NCBI RefSeq assembly: GCF_001311885.1
Contig: NZ_BBCE01000003.1
Coordinates: forward strand, 124,001-188,000
Reading direction: 5' to 3'
From: Syntrophomonas palmitatica JCM 14374
GTDB lineage: Bacteria; Bacillota; Syntrophomonadia; Syntrophomonadales; Syntrophomonadaceae
Length of the DNA stretch: 64,000 nucleotides
Shown: positions 19,422 through 28,735 of the stretch, in pieces
Layout of the letters: the number at the start of each line of letters is the position of its first letter
Numbering within the stretch: the stretch's first letter is position 1
Translations under genes and position numbers: made by a program
The notes under the pieces: generated by a model
What the model was told of the DNA's origin: nothing
The model's input: the letters and a program-made list of their open reading frames with translations, nothing else
The model's database searches: none

Positions 19422-19991
19422 ATGTTGCCCAACAGAAAAACCAGATTCCCCAGGATTCTATGGATCAGCATACTCATATTTCTTATAGTTCTGATTACCT
19501 TTCCCCGCTGGATTGGATTTTTCTATCCCCAGCCGCACCGGGATCTGGTCTTAAGCGCGGCCTATGAGAATAATATCGATCCTTACCTGGTGTTTGCAGT
19601 CATCAGGGCTGAAAGCAAGTACCAGACCGGTGCTCAGTCTTCGGCCGGGGCGCGGGGTTTGATGCAGATTATGCCCGATACCGCAAAATGGATAGCGGAA
19701 CAGCAAGGGATTGAGGACATTACTCCGGAAAAACTGCATGAACCGGAAACCAATATCCGTTTAGGCTGCTGGTATCTGGCCAGCCTGAACAAGGAATTTG
19801 AAGGTCGCATGCCTTTGGTAATCGCCGCTTATAACGCGGGTAGGGGCAAAACCAGGGAATGGGTGATAGAGCAGAAATGGGACGGTGACCCGGAGAAAAT
19901 CGATAATATTCCCTATGAAGAAACCAGGCTGTATGTAAAGAATGTGCTGGCCAATTATCGCGCCTACCGTGCCATTTACGCCAGCCGTTAA
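19422..19991 (+). CDS. Membrane-anchored lytic transglycosylase (SLT domain)
   Basis: 189 residues. An N-terminal transmembrane anchor (ILWISILIFLIVLITFP) leads to a soluble-lytic-transglycosylase domain with the catalytic Glu in VFAVIRAESKYQTGAQSSAGARGLMQIMP, the NIRLGCWYL motif and AYNAGRGKTREW. It cleaves the glycan strands of peptidoglycan outside the membrane. ATG 19422 is preceded by GGAGG five bases upstream. It is 28 bases after coaE, so it is likely the last gene of the same operon. Coupling to spore-cortex or growth-related wall turnover is possible but not shown. Confidence 0.9.
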   Translation: MLPNRKTRFPRILWISILIFLIVLITFPRWIGFFYPQPHRDLVLSAAYENNIDPYLVFAVIRAESKYQTGAQSSAGARGLMQIMPDTAKWIAEQQGIEDITPEKLHEPETNIRLGCWYLASLNKEFEGRMPLVIAAYNAGRGKTREWVIEQKWDGDPEKIDNIPYEETRLYVKNVLANYRAYRAIYASR

Positions 19992-20103
19992 CAGTAAAAT
20001 AGCCACCGTTGTACTGAGACTGATACCTTTCTTTTTGTCATAACCTGTTTTGCCATTTCATATAATGTCCCCGGATAAATCTATCCGAGAGGGGGACATA
20101 CCG

Positions 20104-21742
20104 TTGTATAATCCACGCCGCAAAATCATGCTCATCTATCTGATTATTTTAGGCTGTTTAATAGGAGGTATAATCTACTATCAAAGAATGGCCGCTTACA
20201 CAGCCAGTCTCGCTACCCGCCCTTTTAATGCCGCTGGTAGGTAAAATCGAGTCCCTGGAACCCTATATGTTAGGGGAACATGAAGAACGCTTGCTGGGGG
20301 CTGCGATTTATGAAGGACTGGTTTGTTATGATGAAGAAAAACGAGAAATGAAGCCGCTCCTGGCAAAAAGCTGGGATTATTCTCAAGATGGACGCATTCT
20401 GACCATTAAACTTAAAAGAGATATCAAATTTCATAACGGCAAAAAACTCACGGCTGCTTATGTTAAATCCGCCTGGGAACACAGCCTGTCATCGTGTAAA
20501 GATTGGACCAATACCGGTCTGTTTCTGTCTATTGCCGGAACGAGGGAGCGGCTCGAAGGCCAGAGTCCCGAGATTTATGGCATTAGGGTCATAAACGATC
20601 ATACCTTAAAAATAGGTTTTCAGCATCCTAATACCAGTTTCATCTATACCCTGGCCAACCCTATGTTTTGGGTGTATGACTGCCAGACCGATCCTGTAAA
20701 CCTTTCAGGCACTGGTCCCTTTATATTGAAAAACAATCAGAATAACCGACAGTTTACTTTGCTGCGCAATGAAGAATATCATCGCGGCAAACCTCCCCTG
20801 AGCGCAATTAAGTTTGAAATCTATGAAGACATGACCAGGGCGGCAGAAGATTTTAAGGCCGGAAAACTTGATTATTTGGATCAGGCGCCCATGGAGGAAA
20901 TAAAAGAACTGCGCCAGAGTAAAGGAACCGACTGCAAACTGATTCAAAAACCAGTGCTTGAAACATACAGCTTAGGATTTAACCTGAATCGGCAGCCGTT
21001 TTTAAACAATTATTTGCTGCGCCGGGCTTTAAACTACGCTATAGATCGCAAAACCATTGCCGAGAAGGTTTTAGGGGAAAACGGCATTCCCCTAAACAGG
21101 GTCCTGCTTCCCGGTATAAACGGTTATGATCGCCATGTGCGCGGTTACAGCTTCAGCCCGGAAAAGGCCAGGCAGCTGATGGATGAGGCTGGTTATCCGG
21201 ATGGCAAAGGGCTGCCCCCCTTGGTTATCGGTTATGACCAGGATGAAGGTCACCAGGCGGTACTGGAAATGCTGGCAGAACAATTAGAGCAAATCGGTGT
21301 TCGCGTACAGCTTCAGCCCATGGATTGGGATTACTACAAAAAAGAAATCGGAAAAATGGAGATGAGCTGTTTCAGGGTAGGATGGCAGGCCGATTACCCG
21401 GAAGCCGATGCTTTCCTGTACAGCCTCTACCACAGTTCCCGTTTGGGGATCAGCAACTATTACGCCTATAACAACCCGCAGCTGGACAAAATTTTGGACC
21501 AAAGCCGCTGCGAACCGGCAGACAGCGAGAAAAGAGCCGCTTTGTTAAAACGTGCTGAAAAGATAATTATAGATGATGCTCCGTGTTTGTGGCTGTTTCA
21601 GAAGAAGGCTGCAAAGCTGACAGGCCCCGGGGTGGAATGCCTGGAGATAGATAAGCTGGAACTAATTGATTGGTCTAAAGTAGAACTGCATAATCCATCT
21701 TTGGATGAAAACCATGAGGGAAAATCACTACCTCAAGTATAA
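20104..21742 (+). CDS. Peptide/nickel-type ABC transporter solute-binding protein (SBP_bac_5), one frame break
   Basis: Extracytoplasmic oligopeptide-type binding protein, about 545 residues corrected. TTG 20104 is preceded by GAGGGGG. The N-terminus has a transmembrane anchor (IMLIYLIILGCLIGGIIYYQ) rather than a clear lipobox. Family motifs are AIYEGLVCYDEEKREMKPLLAKSW, LKRDIKFHNGKKLTAAYVKSAWEH, the ALNYAIDRKTIAEKVL region and DYPEADAFLYSLYHSS. The frame breaks near 20221, where one surplus C (or two missing bases) separates the anchor from the domain. No permease or ATPase genes are nearby, so it is an orphan subunit or acts as a sensor. Confidence 0.85.
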
Positions 21743-21914
21743 CCAGGTTATTAGCACCAGACCGAAAATTGGAATAACAGACCATAATAATCAGGACTAA
21801 AGTCTGGTTCCAATTATTTTGCCAATTTATTACGATAAATATAACAGAAAGATTATATGCAATCATAAACTAGGATTAGGAGTGAGGTTTTAATTATCGG
21901 GAGGGGGTCATGGT

Positions 21915-22094
21915 ATGAAGAAGATGCTGAAGGTGTTATTGGTGTCACTTTTGCTCTTTGTATTAATGTTCTCCTTAATAGGCTGCAAGGGCAATAAAAC
22001 CAAGATGGATTTTAGTAAATCCCAGTCGACCAACAGCACTGTAACGCAAGATGATGAAGATATGGATATGAGATATCATCGTTTAAATAAATAG
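21915..22094 (+). CDS. Small predicted lipoprotein (59 residues)
   Basis: A short frame starting MKKMLKVLLVSLLLFVLMF with the lipobox SLIGC. Cleavage before Cys would leave a mature peptide of about 35 polar, acidic residues (KGNKTKMDFSKSQ ... DDEDMDMRYHRLNK). ATG 21915 has CGGGAGGGGG immediately upstream at good spacing, an unusually strong site. It lies alone between the binding-protein gene and tRNA-Leu(GAG). Function unknown; it could be a surface-anchored partner of the preceding orphan binding protein. Confidence 0.7.
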   Translation: MKKMLKVLLVSLLLFVLMFSLIGCKGNKTKMDFSKSQSTNSTVTQDDEDMDMRYHRLNK

Positions 22095-22139
22095 CAGATT
22101 ATAGCCCTAATTTCAGTCTAACAAACCAGTTAGGATGCG

Positions 22140-22169
22140 TTGACAGCCTGCAGACAGCTATTGTATAAT
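22140..22169 (+). promoter_or_regulatory. Sigma-A promoter of tRNA-Leu(GAG)
   Basis: TTGACA (22140-22145), 18-base spacer, TATAAT (22164-22169). Both boxes are consensus. The predicted start is about 18 bases before the tRNA. Confidence 0.85.
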
Positions 22170-22193
22170 TACACAGCTAGGATATGTAGCTGT

Positions 22194-22278
22194 GTCGGAG
22201 TGGTGGAATGGGCAGACACGTACGTTTGAGGGGCGTATCCGTAACTGGGTGCGGGTTCAAGTCCCGCCTCCGACACCA
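22194..22278 (+). tRNA. tRNA-Leu(GAG), CCA encoded
   Basis: Acceptor stem GTCGGAG/CTCCGAC. Anticodon stem TACGT/GCGTA closes the loop TTGAGGG, giving anticodon GAG. The T arm is GCGGGTTCAAGTCCCGC, a class II variable arm is present and CCA is encoded. The toxin-antitoxin pair and the defence island lie downstream. Confidence 0.95.
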
Positions 22279-22331
22279 AGATTAGACGTACCAAATTGGT
22301 ACTTCAGTATAATATCAAATTTTTCAGAGAG

Positions 22332-22365
22332 AATAGCCGCTTTCATTAGCGGCTATTATTTTTTT
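22332..22365 (+). terminator. Terminator of tRNA-Leu(GAG)
   Basis: Perfect stem AATAGCCGCT / AGCGGCTATT with loop TTCATT, followed by ATTTTTTT. Confidence 0.85.
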
Positions 22366-22532
22366 ACAGTCGTCTGAGTTATCTCTATCGAACTCCTGCT
22401 GGTCCTTTCAGAATTGAATTACCTCGCGTTTAGTGATGGACTCAAACAGTGATAGTCTTTGATTTGGTTTTTGCAGCAAAGCTTCTTTTTGTTGGCCTAG
22501 TTCATTAACCATATATAGGGGTTCAGAAAAAG

Positions 22533-22561
22533 AAATAACCCCTCAAAAAGAGGGGTTATTT
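22533..22561 (-). terminator. Terminator of the vapBC operon
   Basis: Perfect stem AAATAACCCCT / AGGGGTTATTT with a short A-rich loop, 9 bases beyond the toxin stop codon. On the minus strand it is followed by CTTTTTCTG. Confidence 0.75.
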
Positions 22562-22569
22562 ATCGCTGG

Positions 22570-22980
22570 TTATTGCCATCTTTCGGTAATTATTTCGTCC
22601 AAATAGCCCATATGTTCATCTCGGGAAACCAATATTAAATTATGTTTTTTAGCAATTGCTGCAATCCAAATATCATTTTCAGGAATAGGTTTTCCTTTTC
22701 CTAAAAGTTGGGCTTTAATCACACCATATTCAAGGGCCACGTCAGTATCGCATGGTAAAACCGGTAATGCTTTTACTAGCTCATTAAGCCTCTCAATGTT
22801 CTGCTTCTGTTTGCGTGATTTATATGCCCCGTAATATAATTCCCCAACAACGATACTTGATATAAAAACTTCAGATGCTGAACTTATCTTTTCTATTATC
22901 TGCTGTTCACCATTAAGCAAATGAATAATAATATTGGTGTCCAAAAGGTATCTACCATTCTGAGATGTCAATTGTTCCAC
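22570..22980 (-). CDS. vapC: PIN-domain ribonuclease toxin (VapC family)
   Basis: A 136-residue PIN domain. The Mg-binding acidic residues appear in YLLDTNIIIHLL, in VVGELYYGAYKS, in PENDIWIAAIAKKHNLILVSRDEHM and near the C-terminus. VapC toxins cleave tRNA or rRNA when the antitoxin is degraded. It overlaps the antitoxin gene by 29 bases, the usual translationally coupled arrangement. It lies between tRNA-Leu(GAG) and the defence island, so it may stabilise the island, but it is transcribed away from it. Confidence 0.9.
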   Translation of the reverse strand: MEQLTSQNGRYLLDTNIIIHLLNGEQQIIEKISSASEVFISSIVVGELYYGAYKSRKQKQNIERLNELVKALPVLPCDTDVALEYGVIKAQLLGKGKPIPENDIWIAAIAKKHNLILVSRDEHMGYLDEIITERWQ

Positions 22981-23188
22981 AATCCTTGTCTATAATATTT
23001 AATAACTCGGTAGCCTCTTCTTGGGTAATAATACCGGCAAACCTTAATAATTCTTTACCATTTACCCCTTTGGGAGATAACGAATTTATAAATCCAAGCA
23101 CCTTCTTTTGCATATCTAGCGGGAGTTGGTTTAACCTATTCATTATTTGATCTTGCACAATGCTATTCTCAGTTTTGGCGGTTGGCAT
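22952..23188 (-). CDS. vapB: Antitoxin partner of VapC (DUF2281-like)
   Basis: 78 residues from ATG 23188, preceded by TTGAGGTG on the minus strand; GTG 23197 would add three residues. The sequence IMNRLNQLPLDMQKKVLGFINSLS resembles the DUF2281/VapB-type helix that starts 'LP...Q.EVLDFI'. The C-terminal part (ELLRFAGIITQEEATELLNIIDKDCGTIDISEW) is acidic and would occupy the toxin active site. It probably also represses its own promoter. Assigned from size, order and overlap with vapC. Confidence 0.8.
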   Translation of the reverse strand: MPTAKTENSIVQDQIMNRLNQLPLDMQKKVLGFINSLSPKGVNGKELLRFAGIITQEEATELLNIIDKDCGTIDISEW

Positions 23189-23197
23189 AATAATCAC

Positions 23198-23596
23198 CTC
23201 AATATAATTATATCAGCAGCCGTTTATGCAATTCAATAAACCAGATTGCCTTCTGTGAACAACCCTGGGCAATTTTCGGACAAGAGATTATAAAACCCTG
23301 TTTTTCTGGGTCTGCTGGAGGAAAAAATAACGCCAATAACGCCAGCAGGAACGGGGTGGGACGAGTGTCCGTGAAAAAACAAGTGATACTTAGTTAGGTA
23401 ATTTTTTAGTAAAATAATTTGTAGTATTTGGCAGGAAAAAGGGGATGGTTGAAGAAAGGAAACAGAGAGATATTTTAGAAGTTTATAGAATATAAGAAAA
23501 TCATGTTAAGTAAATTTACAAGTGACAGATATATGTCAATTGTCTGATTTGTTATATTAATTAGGTAAAATATTTCGAAAGGAACGAAGCTAAATC
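23198..23596. other. Intergenic region at the left end of the defence island
   Basis: About 400 bases without a gene. It contains the inverted repeat CTGCTGG / CCAGCAG (about 23311-23343) and next to it GGGGTGGGACGAGTGTCCGT, which resembles dispersed REP-like repeats of Clostridia. The stretch 23520-23590 is very A+T-rich and probably holds the island promoter, but no box pair is convincing. Confidence 0.4.
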
Positions 23597-24517
23597 ATGC
23601 TAACCGAAACGCAGAATCTCGAAGACTATATTGAGCACAGCAGTATAGGTCGTCATGAGACCTTTACACCTCGGTACGGATGGCTTAAAAAGGGATATGA
23701 TGCTACATTGTTGGATGGAAATGTTTTTAAAGCCCCTGACGCCATAGAAAAGTTAGGGGTAGGAAAAAACATGGTCCGGTCTATCCGTTTTTGGTGTCAA
23801 GCTTTTAAAATTATTCAAGCTGACCGGACCGGATTCGTAAGTGTTACCGAATTTGGACGATGTCTGTTAGATAGGGAGGGTTGGGACCCCTATCTCGAAG
23901 ATATTGCATCTTTATGGCTTCTACATTGGCAGCTGTTCATTCCTAAGTTAGAGGCAGTAAATTGGTGTTTTGCGTTTAACCGTAATCATCTCTTTTCTTT
24001 TGATAGTAAGAATCTCGCCAAGACACTTATTAATGCATCAAAAAAGTATCCCCACTTAGCCAATCTGGCCGAAGGAACCTTTGAAAAAGATGCTTCGTGC
24101 ATTCTACGCATGTATGCTGACAGCTCTAATGATACGGAATCGGAAATCGACTGTCCGTTTACTCAGTTAGAGATTATTCGCCGGGCCGAAGAGAAGAACC
24201 AGTTTTGTTTCGATAATAGTGAAAAAACTAGTCTTCCGCCATTGATATATGCCGCTGCCTGTTTTTCATACATAGCTAATTATGCTGGTTCAAAACAAAA
24301 GGCGATATCGCTAAATCGCTTAACTTTTGATTTCAATTCTCCCGGGGTAGCATTTAAGTTGTCCGAGACCGCCAGCGGGGAAAACCTGCGACTGGCGGCA
24401 GAAATTGTGACCGGGTTTTCACTGGTTGAACAAACGGGTGGTATACAAATTCATTTAGAAAAGGAACCAATGGAGTTATTTTGGCAAGCATTAGCTACAT
24501 ATTATAAGGAGCAATAA
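23597..24517 (+). CDS. sspB: DUF4007 protein, SspB-like (DNA phosphorothioation)
   Basis: 306 residues with the DUF4007 signature: RHETFTPRYGWLKKGYDA near residue 20, KLGVGKNMVRSIRFWCQAF, GWDPYLEDIASLWLLHWQLFI and WCFAFN. It is followed directly by a large P-loop ATPase gene and a PAPS-reductase-like gene, the order of sspB-sspC-sspD in the single-strand phosphorothioation system, where SspB is reported to nick DNA. The start has GAAAGGAACG upstream, spacing somewhat long. The stop is 3 bases before sspC. No sspA lies nearby. The family is sure; the SspB name rests on gene order. Confidence 0.78.
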   Translation: MLTETQNLEDYIEHSSIGRHETFTPRYGWLKKGYDATLLDGNVFKAPDAIEKLGVGKNMVRSIRFWCQAFKIIQADRTGFVSVTEFGRCLLDREGWDPYLEDIASLWLLHWQLFIPKLEAVNWCFAFNRNHLFSFDSKNLAKTLINASKKYPHLANLAEGTFEKDASCILRMYADSSNDTESEIDCPFTQLEIIRRAEEKNQFCFDNSEKTSLPPLIYAAACFSYIANYAGSKQKAISLNRLTFDFNSPGVAFKLSETASGENLRLAAEIVTGFSLVEQTGGIQIHLEKEPMELFWQALATYYKEQ

Positions 24518-24520
24518 TCG

Positions 24521-27500
24521 ATGAATAGAATTAGCGAATATGTAAAGCCGGATATGGAAGCTGCCCGCTCGATAAACCTGGAGAGAGATGCCGGGTCAAT
24601 AAATATAATCAACGATTACCAGATTACCGACAAGACCAGGGAAGCCCTAAGCCGTTTCGGGGATGCTCTGCTGGGGGAAAAAATTTCCGCCTGGTCGCTG
24701 ACTGGACCATACGGAATGGGTAAGTCATCGTTTATCAATTACCTGCTTGCTCTAACGGCAAACCCGAAGACCATTCTGGCTATTAATGCTCGGCAAAAGC
24801 TACAGGAAGCCGATCAAAGGCTTTTTGATAAATTAATAGAGGGTATTAACAATGTGGATGGTCAAGGATTTCTTCAGATACCGGTTACTGCCTCATACGA
24901 ACCAGTCAATAACTCGGTGTTGAGAGCCATAAAAAATGCTCTGAATTTAGCTGATATCCCCAAAAAGGAAAAGCTGCAATCCCGAGTGAACAAGATTAAG
25001 GGAAATAAAGGTATTGATTCGCAATTCTTATTAGACATAATCAAAGAAATCATGACATTAATCAAGAAGCCGGTAATTATCGTAATCGATGAGTTTGGAA
25101 AGAATCTGGACTTCATGTCTCATCATCCGCATAAGGGAGATATATTCCTACTACAGCAATTAGCCGAAATAGATTCAGTTTATCTTTGGGTATGTTTACA
25201 TCAGGCCTTTGATGAATATGCTGCCGGGCTTTCCACTGCGCAGCGGCAAGAATGGCGTAAAATCCAGGGACGTTTTGAAGACATATCCTTTGTTGAATCA
25301 ACCGGGCAAATGTTAGAAATGATAACCCGGTCTTTGAAACAATCAGCAGAGCCATATTTCCAACAAAACCTATCCTGCTGGGCTGAAGAAGCTTATGATT
25401 CTATCCGCAATTCAAAACTGTCTCATAAGGAATACTTCACCTTGGAAAAGATTAAGGATATATATCCCTTACACCCAGTCACGGCTATTGCCCTGATCGA
25501 GCTTTGCCGGCGATTTGCCCAAAATGATCGGACATTGCTATCCTTTCTCTGCAGTGGTGATTGGGGAGCACTTCCGGCTTTTTTGGATAGAGAAATACTT
25601 TCGGACAGTTATATGCCTGTTGTAGGGTTGGACTATTTGTACGACTACTTCTTCAGCATAAGTGCTAACGCACCTAGTTACCAGGCCGAGTCCCAAAGAT
25701 GGTTGGAGATTCACCACATTATATCAGAGGCTGGGAATGTACTTGAGTCAAAAACAGCACTGCTGAAAAGCATTGGTGTGCTAAACCTGCTATCGGGAGT
25801 TATAGGCATATCTGCCGATTATGAAACCATTTATTCTATAATGAGATACTCCAAAGGCTATGATACCAATGCGGTAAAAAAGTGGTTGGATGACCTGATC
25901 AAATCAAAAGTTCTATTTTACCGTGAATTTGCTCGAGAACTACGCCTATGGGAAGGTTCCGATTTCGATGTTTATGGCACCATCCGGACACAAAAGGCCA
26001 AAATGGCTATTAACTCGCTGGATAAATTACTCCAGGAATATCTTCCGCTTAGTCCATTTATTGCTTCACGTCACGCCTTTGAGACTGGAACTGTTCGCCG
26101 TTTTGAGCGTCGTTGGTTGAGTGCCGAGTCAATTAATGATAATCTGATACCCGCTCCAGGATTTGATGGGCTGTTTGTTCATTGCTTCGGAACTTCGCAT
26201 CAACCGGATTATATACACCTATATGTGCCGATGGGCGTCCGCTAATTGTTGCCTATGTTTCGTCACAAACCACGCTGGTTGAGTTAGCCTTGGAAGTAGC
26301 TGCTTCGCGATACGTTTTTGAGACTAGTCCAGAACTGGAACATGATAGAGTAGCCCGCAAAGAAGTTAGCTTTAGGGTGAATATATCGGAACAACAATTC
26401 CGCAACTACTTGAGCCAACTCTACTCACCATTATCAGAGGACATCCTCTGGTATTCAAATGGACAACCCGTCAGGATTAGCAGTTCTAAAAAATTGTCGG
26501 AAGAAATCTCTAGGCTCTGCGATCAGTGCTATCATAGATGCCCGCGCCTAGGTAATGAGATGGTCAACTATGATAAATTGTCCAGCGCGGCTGCCCGTGC
26601 GAGGCGAGAATTAGTGGAAGCTATGGCAACCAAAGAAGAGCAAGAATCTTTAGGCCTAACCGGGTTTGGACCGGAAGTGGCAGCTTACCGTTCTATTCTC
26701 TTGGCTGATGGCTTACATATCAAAGATCAGGATGGCTGGCGGTTAAACCTCTCCTATGAAAACAATAGACTTGCTGCGCTGTGGAACCAGATCGATGAGT
26801 GTATAACTAATACTGGGGAAAAAGGGGTTAGTGTAGCTGCTATACTGAATATTCTGCAACAGCCGCCATTCGGATTGCGCCAAGGTCCAGCCCCTATCTA
26901 TATTTGTCTATATATATTGGTTAATGCTGATGATATAGCAGTCTTCCGTGAGGGTAGTTACATTCCTTATCTAACCGAAGGATCTATAGCTTTGCTGCTT
27001 AAACGTCCGGATTTATTTACACTTAAACATTTCATCTCTACTGGAATCGAGCAGAAGGTTTTTAATATCTACCGCAAGCTAATCAATATTGCAAATCTAG
27101 AAGGTAACGTGAAACTCCGCAATGCTACTATGCTAGGCGTAGTAGGACCGCTAGTCAAGTACATAGAAGCTCTTCCGCCATATAGCCGCAATACCAGGGA
27201 AATATCTCTAGAGGCGCAAAGAATTAGGGCTGCCATAATGAATTCGAGCGAACCTCTGCAGTTACTATTTGAAGACATACCGTTGGCCGTAGGAATAGAT
27301 CTGAATGAAAAGCAAAAGGAAGCCAATTGGCAGGAAGAACTACAGATAAGATTGCGTAAAGCCCTGAATGAGTTAGACCAGGCATATCCCAAGCTTAACC
27401 TACGGGTTCAGCAAGCATTGCTAGAGATCTTCAACCATTTTGATATAGAGCAACTCAAAGAAATACAGGTTAAGCGGATCAGTCCGCTGGTAGAGGTGTG

Positions 27501-27912
27501 TAGCGACAGTGAACTGAAACCAATTCTGCAGTCTATGATTCGGCCGGCCGCCAATCCGTCCGAGTGGGTTAAGGGCATTGCTGGGATAGTGGTGAAAAAA
27601 CCGGTAGATTCTTGGAATGACAAAGATTTTATACCCTTTGTGGCTAAATTACGGGACTATGCTGACCGTATTGAGCAATTAGAGGCTCTCAGTGCACTTG
27701 GATCGGATTCAGCTAACGATAATATAGTCTTGAGTATTATGGGTTCCAACGGAAAACTCAAGAGAGAGGTTCTTAGTCGTTCTCATAAAAAAGACGTGTT
27801 AGTGGACGCCAAAATAAAAGAGATCCTGGCATTGCCCAAAGACGAGGCGCGCCAGATAATGTTGGCATTGATTAGTAGCTTGCTGGAAGAGGGGGCCGAG
27901 GACCATGAATAA
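24521..27912 (+). CDS. sspC: Large P-loop ATPase, SspC-like (one frame break)
   Basis: Corrected length 1130 residues. Walker A SLTGPYGMGKSSFINYLL is near residue 62 and Walker B VIIVIDEFGKNLDF near residue 190, followed by HPVTAIALIELCRRFAQNDRTLLSFL, a pattern shared with BrxC/PglY-like defence ATPases. The C-terminal half has a helical region with QQPPFGLRQGPAPIYICLYIL and an acidic helical tail. ATG 24521 has AAGGAG upstream. The frame breaks near 26229; restoring one C gives HLYVPDGRPLIVAYVSSQTT. It overlaps sspD by 8 bases. By analogy it powers sulfur insertion with SspD. Part of its C-terminal region recurs in the gene at 43449. Confidence 0.75.
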
Positions 27913-28716
27913 TGATGCCAAAAAAAAGGAACGTCACATTTTAGCCTTATCCGGCGGTAAGGACAGCGCGGCTTTAGCAGTTATATGCGCGACAAATACC
28001 CCGACCTGGAGTTGGAATATGTATTTACTGACAGTGGTTGCGAACTGCCAGAGACCTATGAGTTTTTAGACCGCATTAGGGCTGTATTAAATATTTCTAT
28101 TACTGTAATTAAATCAGAACGAGACTGGGAATCATACTGGTCTGTATGGAAAACAAAATCAACTCACCAGGGGCATTATACTTACCTTCCCTCGCCAAAA
28201 CAAAGATGGTGTACTGAAGTTCTAAAATTAATACCGTATGAAAATTGGTTACAGACCAACTATCCAGATTACACTATTCATAGCTATGTAGGACTTAGAG
28301 CAGATGAAAAGAGGGATCGTTCTGGGTTTACTTCTATCAAAGGTAATGTAATACAGCATCACCCCTTCATTGAAAACGGTTTGGTATTCCAGGATATTAA
28401 AAACCTGTTGCTAGATTCAGGTTTAGGATTTCCTAAATATTATAAATGGCGAAAGAGATCTGGATGCTACTTTTGTTTCTATCAAACTAAAAGAGAGTGG
28501 TTAGGATTGTATGATAACCATCCTGATTTATATCAAAAAGCAATGAGCTACGAAACGATAATTCCAGAAAAAGGAATTAAATATACATGGAACGAGGATA
28601 TTAGCCTACAGGAATTACTTGTATTACGTGAAGCAATTTTGAAAGAACCGTTGGTAGAGGACAACAGTGGAAAGACACCTGACAAATTATCGGCGATATT
28701 AGCATATATTATATGA
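27905..28716 (+). CDS. sspD: PAPS-reductase-like sulfurtransferase, SspD/DndC-like (one frame break)
   Basis: Corrected length 270 residues. The ATP-pyrophosphatase PP-loop LALSGGKDSAALAV is near residue 15; then FTDSGCELPETYEFLDRI, QRWCTEVLKLIPYENWL and KRSGCYFCFYQTKREWLGL provide conserved Cys residues that could ligate an Fe-S cluster as in DndC. These enzymes activate the DNA backbone so that a sulfur can replace a non-bridging oxygen. ATG 27905 overlaps the sspC stop. The break near 27981 (restore T, GTTTATATG) rejoins LAVYMRDKYPDLELEYVFTD. From about base 28060 onward the gene is clearly richer in A+T than sspC. Confidence 0.8.
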
Positions 28717-28735
28717 TTATCGCCATATTAAAGGG

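Noticed and set aside
22194-22278. tRNA-Leu(GAG) 3' end as an attachment site for the island
   Set aside because: I found no repeated copy of the tRNA 3' end near 45183-45800 and no integrase gene in the window.
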